From Pseudorhodobacter sp. (GTDB lineage: Bacteria > Pseudomonadota > Alphaproteobacteria > Rhodobacterales > Rhodobacteraceae): a stretch of 6,499 nucleotides of DNA. The notes beneath the pieces were generated by a model. It was not told where the DNA came from, searched no databases, and saw nothing but the letters and a program-made list of their open reading frames with translations. Shown here piece after piece: positions 1 through 5,872 of the stretch. A program made the position numbers and the translations under genes. The DNA is taken from NCBI GenBank assembly GCA_024641255.1, contig JAHEDL010000163.1, positions 1 to 6,499 on the forward strand, in the 5' to 3' direction. The stretch's first letter is position 1, and each line of letters starts with the position of its first letter.

Positions 1-399
1 CCCGTCAGAGTCGTGGTAGCTTGGCGCACCCGAAGGCGACCAATGCGGCGCAAAGCTAAGGTCAGAATCGCCATGTGCGCCAACATGGTAAAGCTGCTGG
101 CAAATCACCGCGCCCGCCTCTTTCACCTTATCCGTAATACGTTGAAAATGCGGGATGATCTCATCCGAACTGTGCAGCAGGTTTCCCCGCGTCAAAACCC
201 CGGTTCGATGCACTGGAACAGGTTCGGTGACAATCATCGCGGCGCCGCCCAAGGCACGCTCGACAAAGTAGTTTTCCATGCGCGGCCCAGGAATGCCCAA
301 GTCTGACATGTTGTTGGTGTGGGCACCAAAAACAATGCGATTGCGCAGCGTCTGCCCGCGCAGTTGCAGCGGGGAAAGCAAGCGGGGATGGCTGGTCAT
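1..399 (-). CDS. NADH:flavin oxidoreductase / Old Yellow Enzyme family, N-terminal part (cut by window edge)
   Basis: This is the first 133 codons of an FMN-dependent oxidoreductase of the OYE/2,4-dienoyl-CoA reductase type. Such enzymes reduce activated C=C bonds or oxidise N-methyl compounds, using NAD(P)H and a TIM-barrel FMN domain in the cytoplasm. Reading from the ATG at 399 gives MTSHPRLLSPLQLRGQTLRN, with the family pattern SPLQL..LRNRIV at residues 9-23. A glycine-rich RALGGAAMIVTEP stretch follows at 48-60, and QLYHVG at 102-107 matches the FMN-contacting QLxHxG motif. The Arg that usually follows that motif is Ala108. The start is supported by GGAG at 407-410, 7 nt upstream. The frame stays open to base 1, so the catalytic His region and any C-terminal FAD/NAD domains lie outside. 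Related subfamilies include the mycofactocin-linked OYEs and N-methylproline demethylases; the substrate cannot be decided from this fragment. The aldehyde dehydrogenase upstream has the same orientation, but a terminator separates the two. Confidence 0.85.
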   Translation of the reverse strand, partial: MTSHPRLLSPLQLRGQTLRNRIVFGAHTNNMSDLGIPGPRMENYFVERALGGAAMIVTEPVPVHRTGVLTRGNLLHSSDEIIPHFQRITDKVKEAGAVICQQLYHVGAHGDSDLSFAPHWSPSGAPSYHDSDG

Positions 400-427
400 G
401 GGGCGACTCCTGCGGCTGAATAATCGC

Positions 428-456
428 AAGAAAGCGCGAATCGACATATGTGTCAA
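428..456 (-). promoter_or_regulatory. Candidate sigma70-type promoter of the OYE-family gene
   Basis: On the minus strand a perfect -35 hexamer TTGACA (451-456) is followed, after 17 bp, by a weak -10 TTTCTT (428-433). This would place the transcript start about 20 nt before the ATG at 399, just upstream of the ribosome binding site at 407-410. An 8-bp palindrome ACATATGT (444-451) sits in the spacer and touches the -35; it could be an operator half, though short palindromes occur by chance. The aldehyde dehydrogenase terminator lies immediately upstream, so a separate promoter is expected here. Confidence 0.45.
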
Positions 457-502
457 GTTTTCCGATTGTGGTTCGCAAGCACCCGGCCTGCCCCGCAAAC
501 GC

Positions 503-529
503 AAAACGCCGCCGGAAATCCGGCGGCGT
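503..529 (-). terminator. Intrinsic terminator of the aldehyde dehydrogenase gene
   Basis: A perfect 10-bp GC-rich stem (506-515 pairing with 520-529) closes a 4-nt loop (516-519). It begins 18 nt after the stop codon of the aldehyde dehydrogenase. On the minus strand the stem runs into TTTTGCGTTTG, so it is oriented to end the aldehyde dehydrogenase transcript before the OYE-family gene. On the plus strand no T-run follows the stem. Confidence 0.85.
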
Positions 530-547
530 CAACGCTATGGCATCGCG

Positions 548-1993
548 TCACTCGGCGGCAGAATCCCAACCCGAGATCGCCTTGACCTCCAGAAACTCTT
601 CCAGCCCCCAATGCCCACCCTCACGCGCCCGACCAGAGGCTTTCACCCCGCCGAACGGCGAACCTGCCGCGCGGGACTTACCGTTCATTTCCACCATGCC
701 GGACCGCAACCGCCGCGCCATCCGGTTGCGCCGCGCGCCATCGCTGGATTGCACATAGTTGGTCAACCCATAGGGCGTGTCATTGGCGATGCGCACCGCA
801 TCTTCTTCGCTATCAAACGGAATGATCGACAGCACCGGGCCAAAGATTTCCTCACGCTCGATCGTCATGCCCGGCACCACATCGGCAAACACGGTCGGTT
901 TGACGTAGAATCCCCGGTTAAACCCATCCGGCAAACCAAGCCCGCCCGCCACCAGCCGCGCGCCTTCGTCGATGCCCTTCTGGATATAGCCCTGAATCTG
1001 ATCCCACTGCCGCTTGTTCACCACCGGGCCAATATGCTTGCCAGCTTCATGCGCCGACCCAACCTTGATCGAACTTGCGACCTGTGCGGCGATTTCGACG
1101 GCGCGATCATAGACCGGGCGTTCAACCAGCATCCGCGACGGCGCGTTGCACGATTGACCAGAGTTGTTCATCATATGCCGCACACCACGTTCCACCGCGC
1201 GCTCATCGGCATCGGCGAAAATCACGTTGGCACCTTTGCCGCCAAGCTCCAGCGTCACGCGCTTCAGCGTTTCGGCGGCCGCCTTCGAAATCGCGCGGCC
1301 AGCGCGGGTTGATCCGGTAAAGGAAATCATTTCCACGTCAGGATGCGCCGAAAGCACCGCCCCAACGCCCAGACCATCGCCGTTCACAAGGTTGAACACC
1401 CCCGGCGGCACCCCGGCATCATGGCAGAATTCGGCAAACAACAGCGCGTTCAGCGGCGATTCTTCGGACGGTTTCAGCACACAGGTGCAGCCCGCCAAAA
1501 GCGCCGGAATCACCTTCAGCGCAATCTGGTTCATCGGCCAGTTCCACGGCGTGATCAGGCCAACAACGCCAATCGGCTCCAAAGCAATGCGGTCATTCGG
1601 GGCATGCGGACCCAGCGGGCGCACCCATTCCATCGCATCAAAAGCTGTCAGGAAGTTGGTGGCGTGCCACGGCAGACAGGGCGCCTGACTGTCGCGCGCC
1701 ATATCAATCGGCGCGCCCATTTCAATGGCAATGGCATGCGCCAATTCTTCCAACCGCAGTTCATATTGCTGAAGTATCTTCACCACAGCTTCGCGCCGCA
1801 CCGCAGGCGGCGTGGCCGCCCACGCCGGAAACGCGGCCTTCGCTGCGGCAACTGCCGCATTGGTATCGGCCTCGGCCCCCAGCGAGATGACAGCGCAGGG
1901 CTCTTCCGTCGAAGGGTCGATCACATCGCAATCGCGCGGCGCGACGGGCGCAACCCACTTGCCATTGATGTAAAAGTCACGCTTGATGATCAT
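548..1993 (-). CDS. Aldehyde dehydrogenase family protein, NAD(P)+-dependent
   Basis: This is a complete 481-residue soluble aldehyde dehydrogenase, which oxidises an aldehyde to its acid through a cysteine thiohemiacetal. All key residues are visible: oxyanion Asn151 in TPWNW (148-152), cofactor-site Lys174 in KPSE, the FTGSTRAG Rossmann loop (225-232), general base Glu249 in LELGGKG, nucleophile Cys282 in GQSCNAPSRM (279-288), and EEIFGP (381-386). The length is normal for the family. The ATG at 1993 is chosen because MIIKRDFYINGKWV matches the usual ALDH N-terminus. The frame extends 41 codons further upstream, but that part has no family character. The ribosome binding site is an unusual G-run, GGGGGG, 4 nt before the ATG. 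The NAPSRM form of the cysteine motif resembles the subfamily around Rhodococcus CddD (oxo-fatty acid/cycloalkanone pathway dehydrogenases), recalled rather than searched; the true substrate is unknown. It has its own terminator and is divergent from the peroxiredoxin. Confidence 0.95.
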   Translation of the reverse strand: MIIKRDFYINGKWVAPVAPRDCDVIDPSTEEPCAVISLGAEADTNAAVAAAKAAFPAWAATPPAVRREAVVKILQQYELRLEELAHAIAIEMGAPIDMARDSQAPCLPWHATNFLTAFDAMEWVRPLGPHAPNDRIALEPIGVVGLITPWNWPMNQIALKVIPALLAGCTCVLKPSEESPLNALLFAEFCHDAGVPPGVFNLVNGDGLGVGAVLSAHPDVEMISFTGSTRAGRAISKAAAETLKRVTLELGGKGANVIFADADERAVERGVRHMMNNSGQSCNAPSRMLVERPVYDRAVEIAAQVASSIKVGSAHEAGKHIGPVVNKRQWDQIQGYIQKGIDEGARLVAGGLGLPDGFNRGFYVKPTVFADVVPGMTIEREEIFGPVLSIIPFDSEEDAVRIANDTPYGLTNYVQSSDGARRNRMARRLRSGMVEMNGKSRAAGSPFGGVKASGRAREGGHWGLEEFLEVKAISGWDSAAE

Positions 1994-2011
1994 GATACCC
2001 CCCGAAATTTG

Positions 2012-2017
2012 ATCATA
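2012..2017 (-). promoter_or_regulatory. Candidate -10 box of the aldehyde dehydrogenase gene
   Basis: On the minus strand TATGAT differs from TATAAT at one position and lies about 18 nt before the ATG at 1993. No good -35 hexamer lies 16-18 bp upstream; the best match, TTGTGC (2040-2045), is 22 bp away. The call is therefore tentative, and an activator-dependent promoter would also fit. Confidence 0.25.
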
Positions 2018-2019
2018 TA

Positions 2020-2036
2020 TTGGCAGTGGACGCCAA
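2020..2036. promoter_or_regulatory. Inverted repeat TTGGC-N7-GCCAA, possible operator
   Basis: TTGGC (2020-2024) and GCCAA (2032-2036) form an inverted repeat with a 7-bp gap, so half-site centres are about 12 bp apart. It lies 27-43 bp upstream of the aldehyde dehydrogenase ATG, next to its likely promoter. The form suits a dimeric regulator of the aldehyde dehydrogenase, but no regulator gene is visible in the window. The arms are only 5 bp, so chance is possible. Confidence 0.3.
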
Positions 2037-2119
2037 ATCGCACAAGCAGCAGACCGACAGAAAATGTCGCGATCAACGCCGCCAGAAAAGAGAAGGCTTT
2101 TCATGTTCGCCGTCACGGC

Positions 2120-2136
2120 ATGGAATTTCCTTCCAT
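2120..2136. promoter_or_regulatory. Inverted repeat ATGGAA-N5-TTCCAT in the divergent control region
   Basis: Perfect 6-bp arms (2120-2125 and 2131-2136) surround TTTCC. The repeat sits in the divergent region, about 84 bp before the peroxiredoxin ATG and 127 bp before the aldehyde dehydrogenase ATG. It could bind a regulator of either gene. It does not match the OxyR pattern ATAG-N7-CTAT. Confidence 0.3.
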
Positions 2137-2175
2137 TTTACGGGCAAACTGTCGCGGCCTGATGAAATTCCGTTC

Positions 2176-2181
2176 TAAAAT
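2176..2181 (+). promoter_or_regulatory. Candidate -10 box of the peroxiredoxin gene
   Basis: TAAAAT matches TATAAT at five of six positions and lies about 40 bp before the peroxiredoxin ATG. The -35 position (about 2152-2158) is GC-rich and does not resemble TTGACA. If this is the promoter, it is weak or depends on an activator or an alternative sigma factor. Confidence 0.3.
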
Positions 2182-2220
2182 GTGTAGATAGACCCCATCA
2201 GACAAAGTGCAGGAGCAACC

Positions 2221-2877
2221 ATGTCGATCCGTATCAATGACCTCGCCCCGGATTTCACCGCCGAATCCACCGCAGGGACCATCCACTTTCATGATTGGCT
2301 TGCCGGCGGGTACGCCATCATCTTTTCGCACCCGCGCGACTTCACCCCGGTTTGCACCACCGAATTTGGTGCCGTGGCGCAGCTGGCGGCGGAATGGAAA
2401 AAGCGCAACACTAAGGTGATCGGCGTTTCGGTCGACTCGGTGGAAGATCACGGCAAATGGAAGCGTGACATCGAAACCTTCGGCGGGGCTGCCGCTGACT
2501 TCCCGATCATCGACGACACCAGCCTGACCGTCGCCAAAGCCTTCGACATGCTGCCAGCAGAATTCTATCTGCCCACCGAAGGCCGCACGCCGGCAAACAC
2601 CGCAACCGTTCGCACCGTCTATATCATCGGCCCGGACAAGAAAGTGCGGCTGTCGATGACCTACCCGATGTCGGTAGGCCGTAACTTTGCCGAAATCCTG
2701 CGCGCCTTGGATGCCGTGCAAGCCACCGATGGCGTGCCGATTGCCACGCCCGCCAACTGGCAGCCCGGCCAAGACGTGATCGTGGCCCTTAGCCTGAACA
2801 ACGAACAGGCGACCGAAAAGTTTGGCGCGTTGGACATCAAGCTGCCCTACCTGCGCTTTGCCAAACAGCCGAAATAA
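2221..2877 (+). CDS. 1-Cys peroxiredoxin (Prx6-type, AhpC/TSA family)
   Basis: This complete 218-residue thioredoxin-fold peroxidase reduces hydrogen peroxide and organic hydroperoxides with a peroxidatic cysteine. The active site reads HPRDFTPVCTTE (37-48): His37, Thr42, Pro43 and the peroxidatic Cys45, with the partner Arg at Arg131 (RTVYIIGPDK). Cys45 is the only cysteine, so no resolving cysteine exists and reduction must come from an external thiol. That pattern, the length and the long C-terminal part (GVPIATPANWQPGQDVIV, 171-188) place it with Prx6 rather than AhpC. The start has a strong AGGAG (2211-2215) 5 nt upstream. The gene is monocistronic: divergent from the aldehyde dehydrogenase and convergent with pnp, with a terminator 22 nt after the stop. 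A role in the peroxide stress response is expected from the family but not shown by a recognisable regulator site. Confidence 0.96.
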   Translation: MSIRINDLAPDFTAESTAGTIHFHDWLAGGYAIIFSHPRDFTPVCTTEFGAVAQLAAEWKKRNTKVIGVSVDSVEDHGKWKRDIETFGGAAADFPIIDDTSLTVAKAFDMLPAEFYLPTEGRTPANTATVRTVYIIGPDKKVRLSMTYPMSVGRNFAEILRALDAVQATDGVPIATPANWQPGQDVIVALSLNNEQATEKFGALDIKLPYLRFAKQPK

Positions 2878-2899
2878 ACGGCGCACCGGCACAAAGCAA

Positions 2900-2925
2900 A
2901 AGGCCCCGGATCGCTCCGGGGCCTT
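2900..2925. terminator. Bidirectional terminator between the peroxiredoxin gene and pnp
   Basis: An 11-bp perfect stem (2900-2910 with 2915-2925) closes the 4-nt loop TCGC. On the plus strand it is followed by the T-rich TTCTTCATTT, 22 nt after the peroxiredoxin stop. On the minus strand it is followed by TTTTGCTTTG, 21 nt after the pnp stop. It therefore serves both convergent genes. Confidence 0.9.
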
Positions 2926-2946
2926 CTTCATTTCCAGAACCCAAGC

Positions 2947-5088
2947 TTACGCTTCGGCGGATTCTTCTTTGGTTTCGACGATTTCCAGACCAGTTTCCTG
3001 ATCAACCATCTTCATGCCCAGACGGACCTTGCCGCGATCGTCAAAGCCCAAAAGCTTGACCTTCACTTCTTGGCCTTCTTTCAGGATTTCGTTCGGGTGG
3101 TTCAGGCGCTTGTTGGCGATTTGGCTGACGTGAACCAGACCGTCACGCTTGCCAAAGAAGTTCACAAACGCACCGAAGTCGACCAGCTTGACGACTTTAC
3201 CGGTGTAGATGTGGCCTTCTTCCGGCTCTGCCACGATCGACCAGATCATGTCATAGGCCTTCTTGATCGCCGCTGCATCCGACGACGCGATCTTGATGAT
3301 GCCGTCGTCGTTGATGTCAACCTTGGCACCCGAAACCTCAACGATCTCACGAATGACCTTGCCACCCGAACCGATCACTTCACGGATCTTGTCGGTCGGG
3401 ATCTGCAGGGTTTCGATCTTCGGAGCATATTCCGAGAAGCCTTGCGGAGCCGACAGCGCCTTGTTCATTTCGCCCAAGATGTGCAGACGACCGTCCTTGG
3501 CTTGCGCCAAAGCCTGTTCCATGATCGCCGGGGTGATGCCCGCAACCTTGATGTCCATCTGCATCGTGGTGATGCCGTTGGCGGTGCCTGCAACCTTGAA
3601 GTCCATGTCGCCAAGGTGATCTTCATCACCCAGAATGTCGGTCAACACAGCCCAGCGGCCGTCGTCTTCCAGAATCAGACCCATGGCCACACCAGCGACC
3701 GGAGCCTTCAGCGGAACGCCCGCATCCATCATCGACAAGCTGCCACCGCAAACCGATGCCATCGAGGACGAGCCGTTCGATTCGGTGATCTCGGACACCA
3801 CGCGGATGGTGTAGGGGAAATCGGTCGGTGCCGGCAGAACGGCTTGCAGCGCGCGCCATGCCAGTTTGCCGTGACCAATTTCACGACGGCCCGGCGAACC
3901 CACGCGGCCAACTTCACCCACCGAATAGGGAGGGAAGTTATAGTGCAGCAAGAAGTTCGAACGGCTGTTGCCGTGCAGCGCGTCGATGATCTGCTCATCT
4001 TCGCCGGTGCCCAGCGTGGTCACAACCAGACCCTGCGTTTCACCACGGGTGAACAGCGCCGAACCATGGGTACGCGGCAGAATGCCGGTTTCGCCAATGA
4101 TCGGACGCACGGTCTTGTTGTCACGCCCGTCAATACGCGCGCCACCGTTGATGATGTCGCCACGCAGAATGGACGATTCCAGCTTCTTGATCGCCGAACC
4201 AAGGTTGATGTCGGCCAGATCTTCTTCGCTCAATGCACCCTTGATTGCCGAAACAGCAGCCGAGATTGCGTTGGTGCGGTCTTGCTTGTCGCGGATTGCG
4301 AAAGCGGCGCGCATCTGGGTTTCGCCAGCGGCTTTGACGCGTGCGTACAGGTCGGCGTAATCCGGTGCTTGGAAATCGAAGGGCTCTTTGGCGCAATCTT
4401 CGGCAAAGTCGATGATCAGGTCGATCACCGGCTGCATCGCGTCATGGCCGAACTTCACAGCGCCCAGCATTTCTTCTTCGGTCAGCTCGTAGGCTTCCGA
4501 TTCCACCATCATCACGGCGTCTTTGGTGCCGGCAATAACCAGATCAAGGCGCTGATCCGGGTTGTTGCGCAGGCCCTGCATATCGTCAACGCTGGGGTTC
4601 AGCACATAGTTGCCACCCGAGAAGCCAACGCGCGCAGCGCCAATCGGGCCCATGAACGGCACGCCAGAAATCGTCAGTGCGGCCGAAACAGCCACCATCG
4701 CCACGATATCGGGGTCATTCACCAGGTCGTGGCTCAGCACGGTTGCCATAACCAGCACTTCGTTCTTGAAGCCTTCAACGAACAGCGGGCGGCACGGACG
4801 GTCGATCAGACGCGAGGTCAGCGTCTCTTTTTCGCTGGGGCGGGCTTCACGTTTGAAGAAGCCGCCGGGGATCTTGCCCGCAGCGTAGTATTTTTCCTGA
4901 TAGTGCACGGTCAGCGGGAAGAAGTCCTGACCCGGCTTCGGCGCGCGTGCATAGGTCACGTTAGCCATGACGCTGGTTTCGCCATAAGTGGCGATGACCG
5001 AGCCGTCGGCCTGACGTGCGACCTTGCCCGATTCCAGCGTCAGCGTTTCATTGCCCCACTGGATCGACTTTTTCGTAACGTTAAACAT
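2947..5088 (-). CDS. pnp: Polyribonucleotide nucleotidyltransferase (polynucleotide phosphorylase)
   Basis: PNPase is a homotrimeric 3'-to-5' exoribonuclease that uses phosphate to degrade RNA, releasing nucleoside diphosphates; it acts in mRNA decay and sRNA turnover. The 713-residue product has the full domain order: first RNase PH-like domain (about 10-140, with FFKRE at 77-81), helical linker (about 240-310), catalytic second RNase PH domain (about 320-460 and on), KH domain (about 558-615, GSGG loop at 573-576) and S1 domain (about 625-693). Phosphate-site serines lie in SNGSSSM (438-444), and catalytic Asp488 and Asp494 in [13 protein letters not shown]. The ATG at 5088 is chosen because [12 protein letters not shown] is the usual N-terminus and AGGA (5095-5098) lies 6 nt upstream. 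The frame runs 46 codons further upstream, but that part covers the structured leader. The gene lies 174 bp downstream of rpsO, so readthrough from rpsO plus leader-based autocontrol is likely. The acidic C-terminal tail is unremarkable. Confidence 0.98.
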   Translation of the reverse strand: MFNVTKKSIQWGNETLTLESGKVARQADGSVIATYGETSVMANVTYARAPKPGQDFFPLTVHYQEKYYAAGKIPGGFFKREARPSEKETLTSRLIDRPCRPLFVEGFKNEVLVMATVLSHDLVNDPDIVAMVAVSAALTISGVPFMGPIGAARVGFSGGNYVLNPSVDDMQGLRNNPDQRLDLVIAGTKDAVMMVESEAYELTEEEMLGAVKFGHDAMQPVIDLIIDFAEDCAKEPFDFQAPDYADLYARVKAAGETQMRAAFAIRDKQDRTNAISAAVSAIKGALSEEDLADINLGSAIKKLESSILRGDIINGGARIDGRDNKTVRPIIGETGILPRTHGSALFTRGETQGLVVTTLGTGEDEQIIDALHGNSRSNFLLHYNFPPYSVGEVGRVGSPGRREIGHGKLAWRALQAVLPAPTDFPYTIRVVSEITESNGSSSMASVCGGSLSMMDAGVPLKAPVAGVAMGLILEDDGRWAVLTDILGDEDHLGDMDFKVAGTANGITTMQMDIKVAGITPAIMEQALAQAKDGRLHILGEMNKALSAPQGFSEYAPKIETLQIPTDKIREVIGSGGKVIREIVEVSGAKVDINDDGIIKIASSDAAAIKKAYDMIWSIVAEPEEGHIYTGKVVKLVDFGAFVNFFGKRDGLVHVSQIANKRLNHPNEILKEGQEVKVKLLGFDDRGKVRLGMKMVDQETGLEIVETKEESAEA

Positions 5089-5104
5089 CTGTTTTCCTAT
5101 CCTG

Positions 5105-5223
5105 CCGGGGGACCCTCCCGCCGGCCATTGCGTACGGGCCCCATGCCCGTGGCTCATTTTGTCTAGCGGAAGGCTGCCCCGCAGAGCCTTGGCAAGGCAG
5201 CCGACGCCTTGGTCACCCAAGGC
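5105..5223 (-). promoter_or_regulatory. Structured 5' leader of pnp (four potential hairpins)
   Basis: Between the rpsO terminator and the pnp start, four inverted repeats follow one another. They are 5105-5124 (CCGG/CCGG plus GGG/CCC with a one-base bulge, just upstream of the pnp ribosome binding site), 5134-5150 (ACGGGC/GCCCGT, loop of 5), 5172-5202 (GGCTGCC/GGCAGCC, with an alternative inner GCCTT-GGC-AAGGC at 5186-5198) and 5206-5223 (7-bp stem, 4-nt loop). In Escherichia coli the pnp leader is cut by RNase III and PNPase then represses its own synthesis. The same logic is plausible here, but these sequences are not recognised homologues of that element. No strong pnp promoter is seen within the leader; CAAAAT near 5157-5162 is a weak -10-like match without a -35. 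Confidence 0.5.
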
Positions 5224-5224
5224 C

Positions 5225-5254
5225 AAAAATGCAAGACGCGCCCCGAAGGGCGCG
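5225..5254 (-). terminator. rpsO terminator/attenuator upstream of pnp
   Basis: A 7-bp stem (5237-5243 with 5248-5254) begins 8 nt after the rpsO stop. On the RNA its loop reads UUCG closed by a C-G pair, the especially stable tetraloop. The T-tract on the minus strand is imperfect, TCTTGCATTTTTGG, which suggests partial rather than complete termination and so readthrough into pnp. The position matches terminator t1 between rpsO and pnp in Escherichia coli. Confidence 0.75.
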
Positions 5255-5262
5255 ACTTTGGG

Positions 5263-5532
5263 TTAGCGACGCAGGCCGAGACGCGCGATAAGCGACTGGT
5301 AACGTGCTTCGTCTTTGCCCTTCAGGTAGTCGAGCAGCTTACGACGCTGAGCAACCTGCATCAGCAGACCGCGACGAGAATGGTTATCTTTCTTGTGCGA
5401 TTTGAAGTGCTCGGTCAGCGTGGCAATGCGCGACGACAGGATAGCAACCTGAACTTCGGGCGAACCGGTGTCGCCTTCTTTGGTTGCGTATTCTTTGATC
5501 AGACGGGCTTTTTCTTCGACGGTGATCGACAT
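5263..5532 (-). CDS. rpsO: 30S ribosomal protein S15
   Basis: S15 binds the central domain of 16S rRNA early in assembly of the 30S platform and contributes to an intersubunit bridge. The product is 89 residues, the standard length, without gaps. The rRNA-contacting residues of the family are all present: Gly23 and Gln28 in DTGSPEVQ (21-28), Arg35, His42, Asp49 and Ser52 in [10 protein letters not shown] (46-55). The start at 5532 has a strong AGGAG (5539-5543) 6 nt upstream. It is the first gene of the rpsO-pnp unit, followed by a leaky-looking terminator. Autoregulation of rpsO by S15 binding its own leader is known in other bacteria; the leader here is about 80 nt if the candidate promoter is right, but I do not recognise the S15-binding fold in it. 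Confidence 0.98.
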   Translation of the reverse strand: MSITVEEKARLIKEYATKEGDTGSPEVQVAILSSRIATLTEHFKSHKKDNHSRRGLLMQVAQRRKLLDYLKGKDEARYQSLIARLGLRR

Positions 5533-5619
5533 CGGGATCTCCTGTTAAGAGGGTGATGGCACAAGCCGGGATGTCGTCCAGCAGGGCCGTTGGCACCGCC
5601 AGTCTCTGACGGATGCGCG

Positions 5620-5648
5620 CGTATAGGGGAATTTCGGCAAAAAGGGAA
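5620..5648 (-). promoter_or_regulatory. Candidate rpsO promoter
   Basis: On the minus strand a -10-like TATACG (5620-5625) lies 17 bp downstream of a poor -35, TTCCCT (5643-5648). It is followed by a GC-rich CGCGC discriminator, as is common at ribosomal protein promoters. The transcript would start near 5613, directly before a 6-bp hairpin (5596-5612, one G-T pair), giving a leader of about 80 nt. The -35 matches TTGACA at only three positions, so this is tentative. Confidence 0.35.
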
Positions 5649-5824
5649 GCAGAATTGCACGAAAGCCCGTTTGGCGGCGCATGGCCCTAACGCTGCCCGA
5701 CAGCCATAGCACCCGGCCAGAGAAAAGCTCAAACACTGCATAAACGGCTTTTGAAGCCATCCCTGATTCGTGGTAGGGTTGTGCAATATTAGTTTTATTG
5801 AACAGTAGATTAGCCTGAAGTTTG

Positions 5825-5840
5825 GTTAACAAAAGTTAAC
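5825..5840. promoter_or_regulatory. GTTAAC-AAAA-GTTAAC element, possible CtrA-type site
   Basis: Two identical palindromic hexamers (5825-5830 and 5835-5840) lie exactly 10 bp apart, one helical turn, 32 bp upstream of the RTX start codon. Read as half-sites this is TTAA-N6-TTAAC, close to the alphaproteobacterial CtrA consensus TTAA-N7-TTAA but one base short in the spacer. CtrA controls motility, gene transfer agents and some surface or secreted proteins in Rhodobacteraceae. That CtrA binds here is inference; another dimeric factor reading GTTAAC is equally possible. Confidence 0.4.
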
Positions 5841-5872
5841 GTCATTGGTGCCGCGTTGTGGGGGTATGTGTG

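Larger units (their letters stand above)
5533..5872. other. Divergent intergenic region between rpsO and the RTX gene
   Basis: These 340 bases hold no convincing gene. The left part carries the rpsO ribosome binding site, its leader and its candidate promoter. The middle (about 5650-5760) shows only one small inverted repeat, GGCTT-TTG-AAGCC (5746-5758), with no recognised function; I see no tRNA or other RNA gene. The right part (about 5780-5840) is clearly richer in A and T than the rest of the window and carries the GTTAAC pair, as expected for the control region of the RTX gene. Short open frames here lack ribosome binding sites and protein-like composition. Confidence 0.6.

Noticed and set aside
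161..532. Minus-strand 123-codon frame overlapping the start of the OYE-family gene
   Set aside because: It is in a different frame from the protein-like reading that starts at 399 and has no family character. It also crosses the terminator hairpin at 506-529.
1990..2076. Short hydrophobic minus-strand reading frame whose TGA overlaps the aldehyde dehydrogenase ATG (ATGA arrangement)
   Set aside because: It reads like a membrane segment (IATFSVGLLLVRF), and the stop-start overlap is suggestive of a leader peptide. However, it is bounded upstream by a stop, has only a TTG as a possible start and lacks a convincing ribosome binding site.
1994..2116. 41-codon in-frame N-terminal extension of the aldehyde dehydrogenase
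   Set aside because: The extension shows no aldehyde dehydrogenase similarity and crosses the inverted repeat and the likely -10. The ATG at 1993 gives the standard N-terminus.
278..2191. Long plus-strand open frames (278-1312, 1343-2191) opposite the aldehyde dehydrogenase
   Set aside because: They are antisense shadows: Arg/His/Pro-rich composition, no recognisable domain and no ribosome binding site. The minus-strand frame encodes a complete enzyme with all catalytic residues.
2120..2191. 23-codon plus-strand frame starting ATGGAATTT before the peroxiredoxin gene
   Set aside because: There is no ribosome binding site, it overlaps an inverted repeat and the candidate -10, and the peptide is not recognisable.
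2146..2220. Possible OxyR site before the peroxiredoxin
   Set aside because: No ATAG-N7-CTAT pattern or close variant is found; the isolated ATAG at 2188-2191 has no partner.
5499..5832. Minus-strand frames upstream of rpsO (5499-5786, 5545-5832)
   Set aside because: They cover the rpsO leader, promoter and an A/T-rich intergenic patch, have no ribosome binding sites and show no protein-like pattern.
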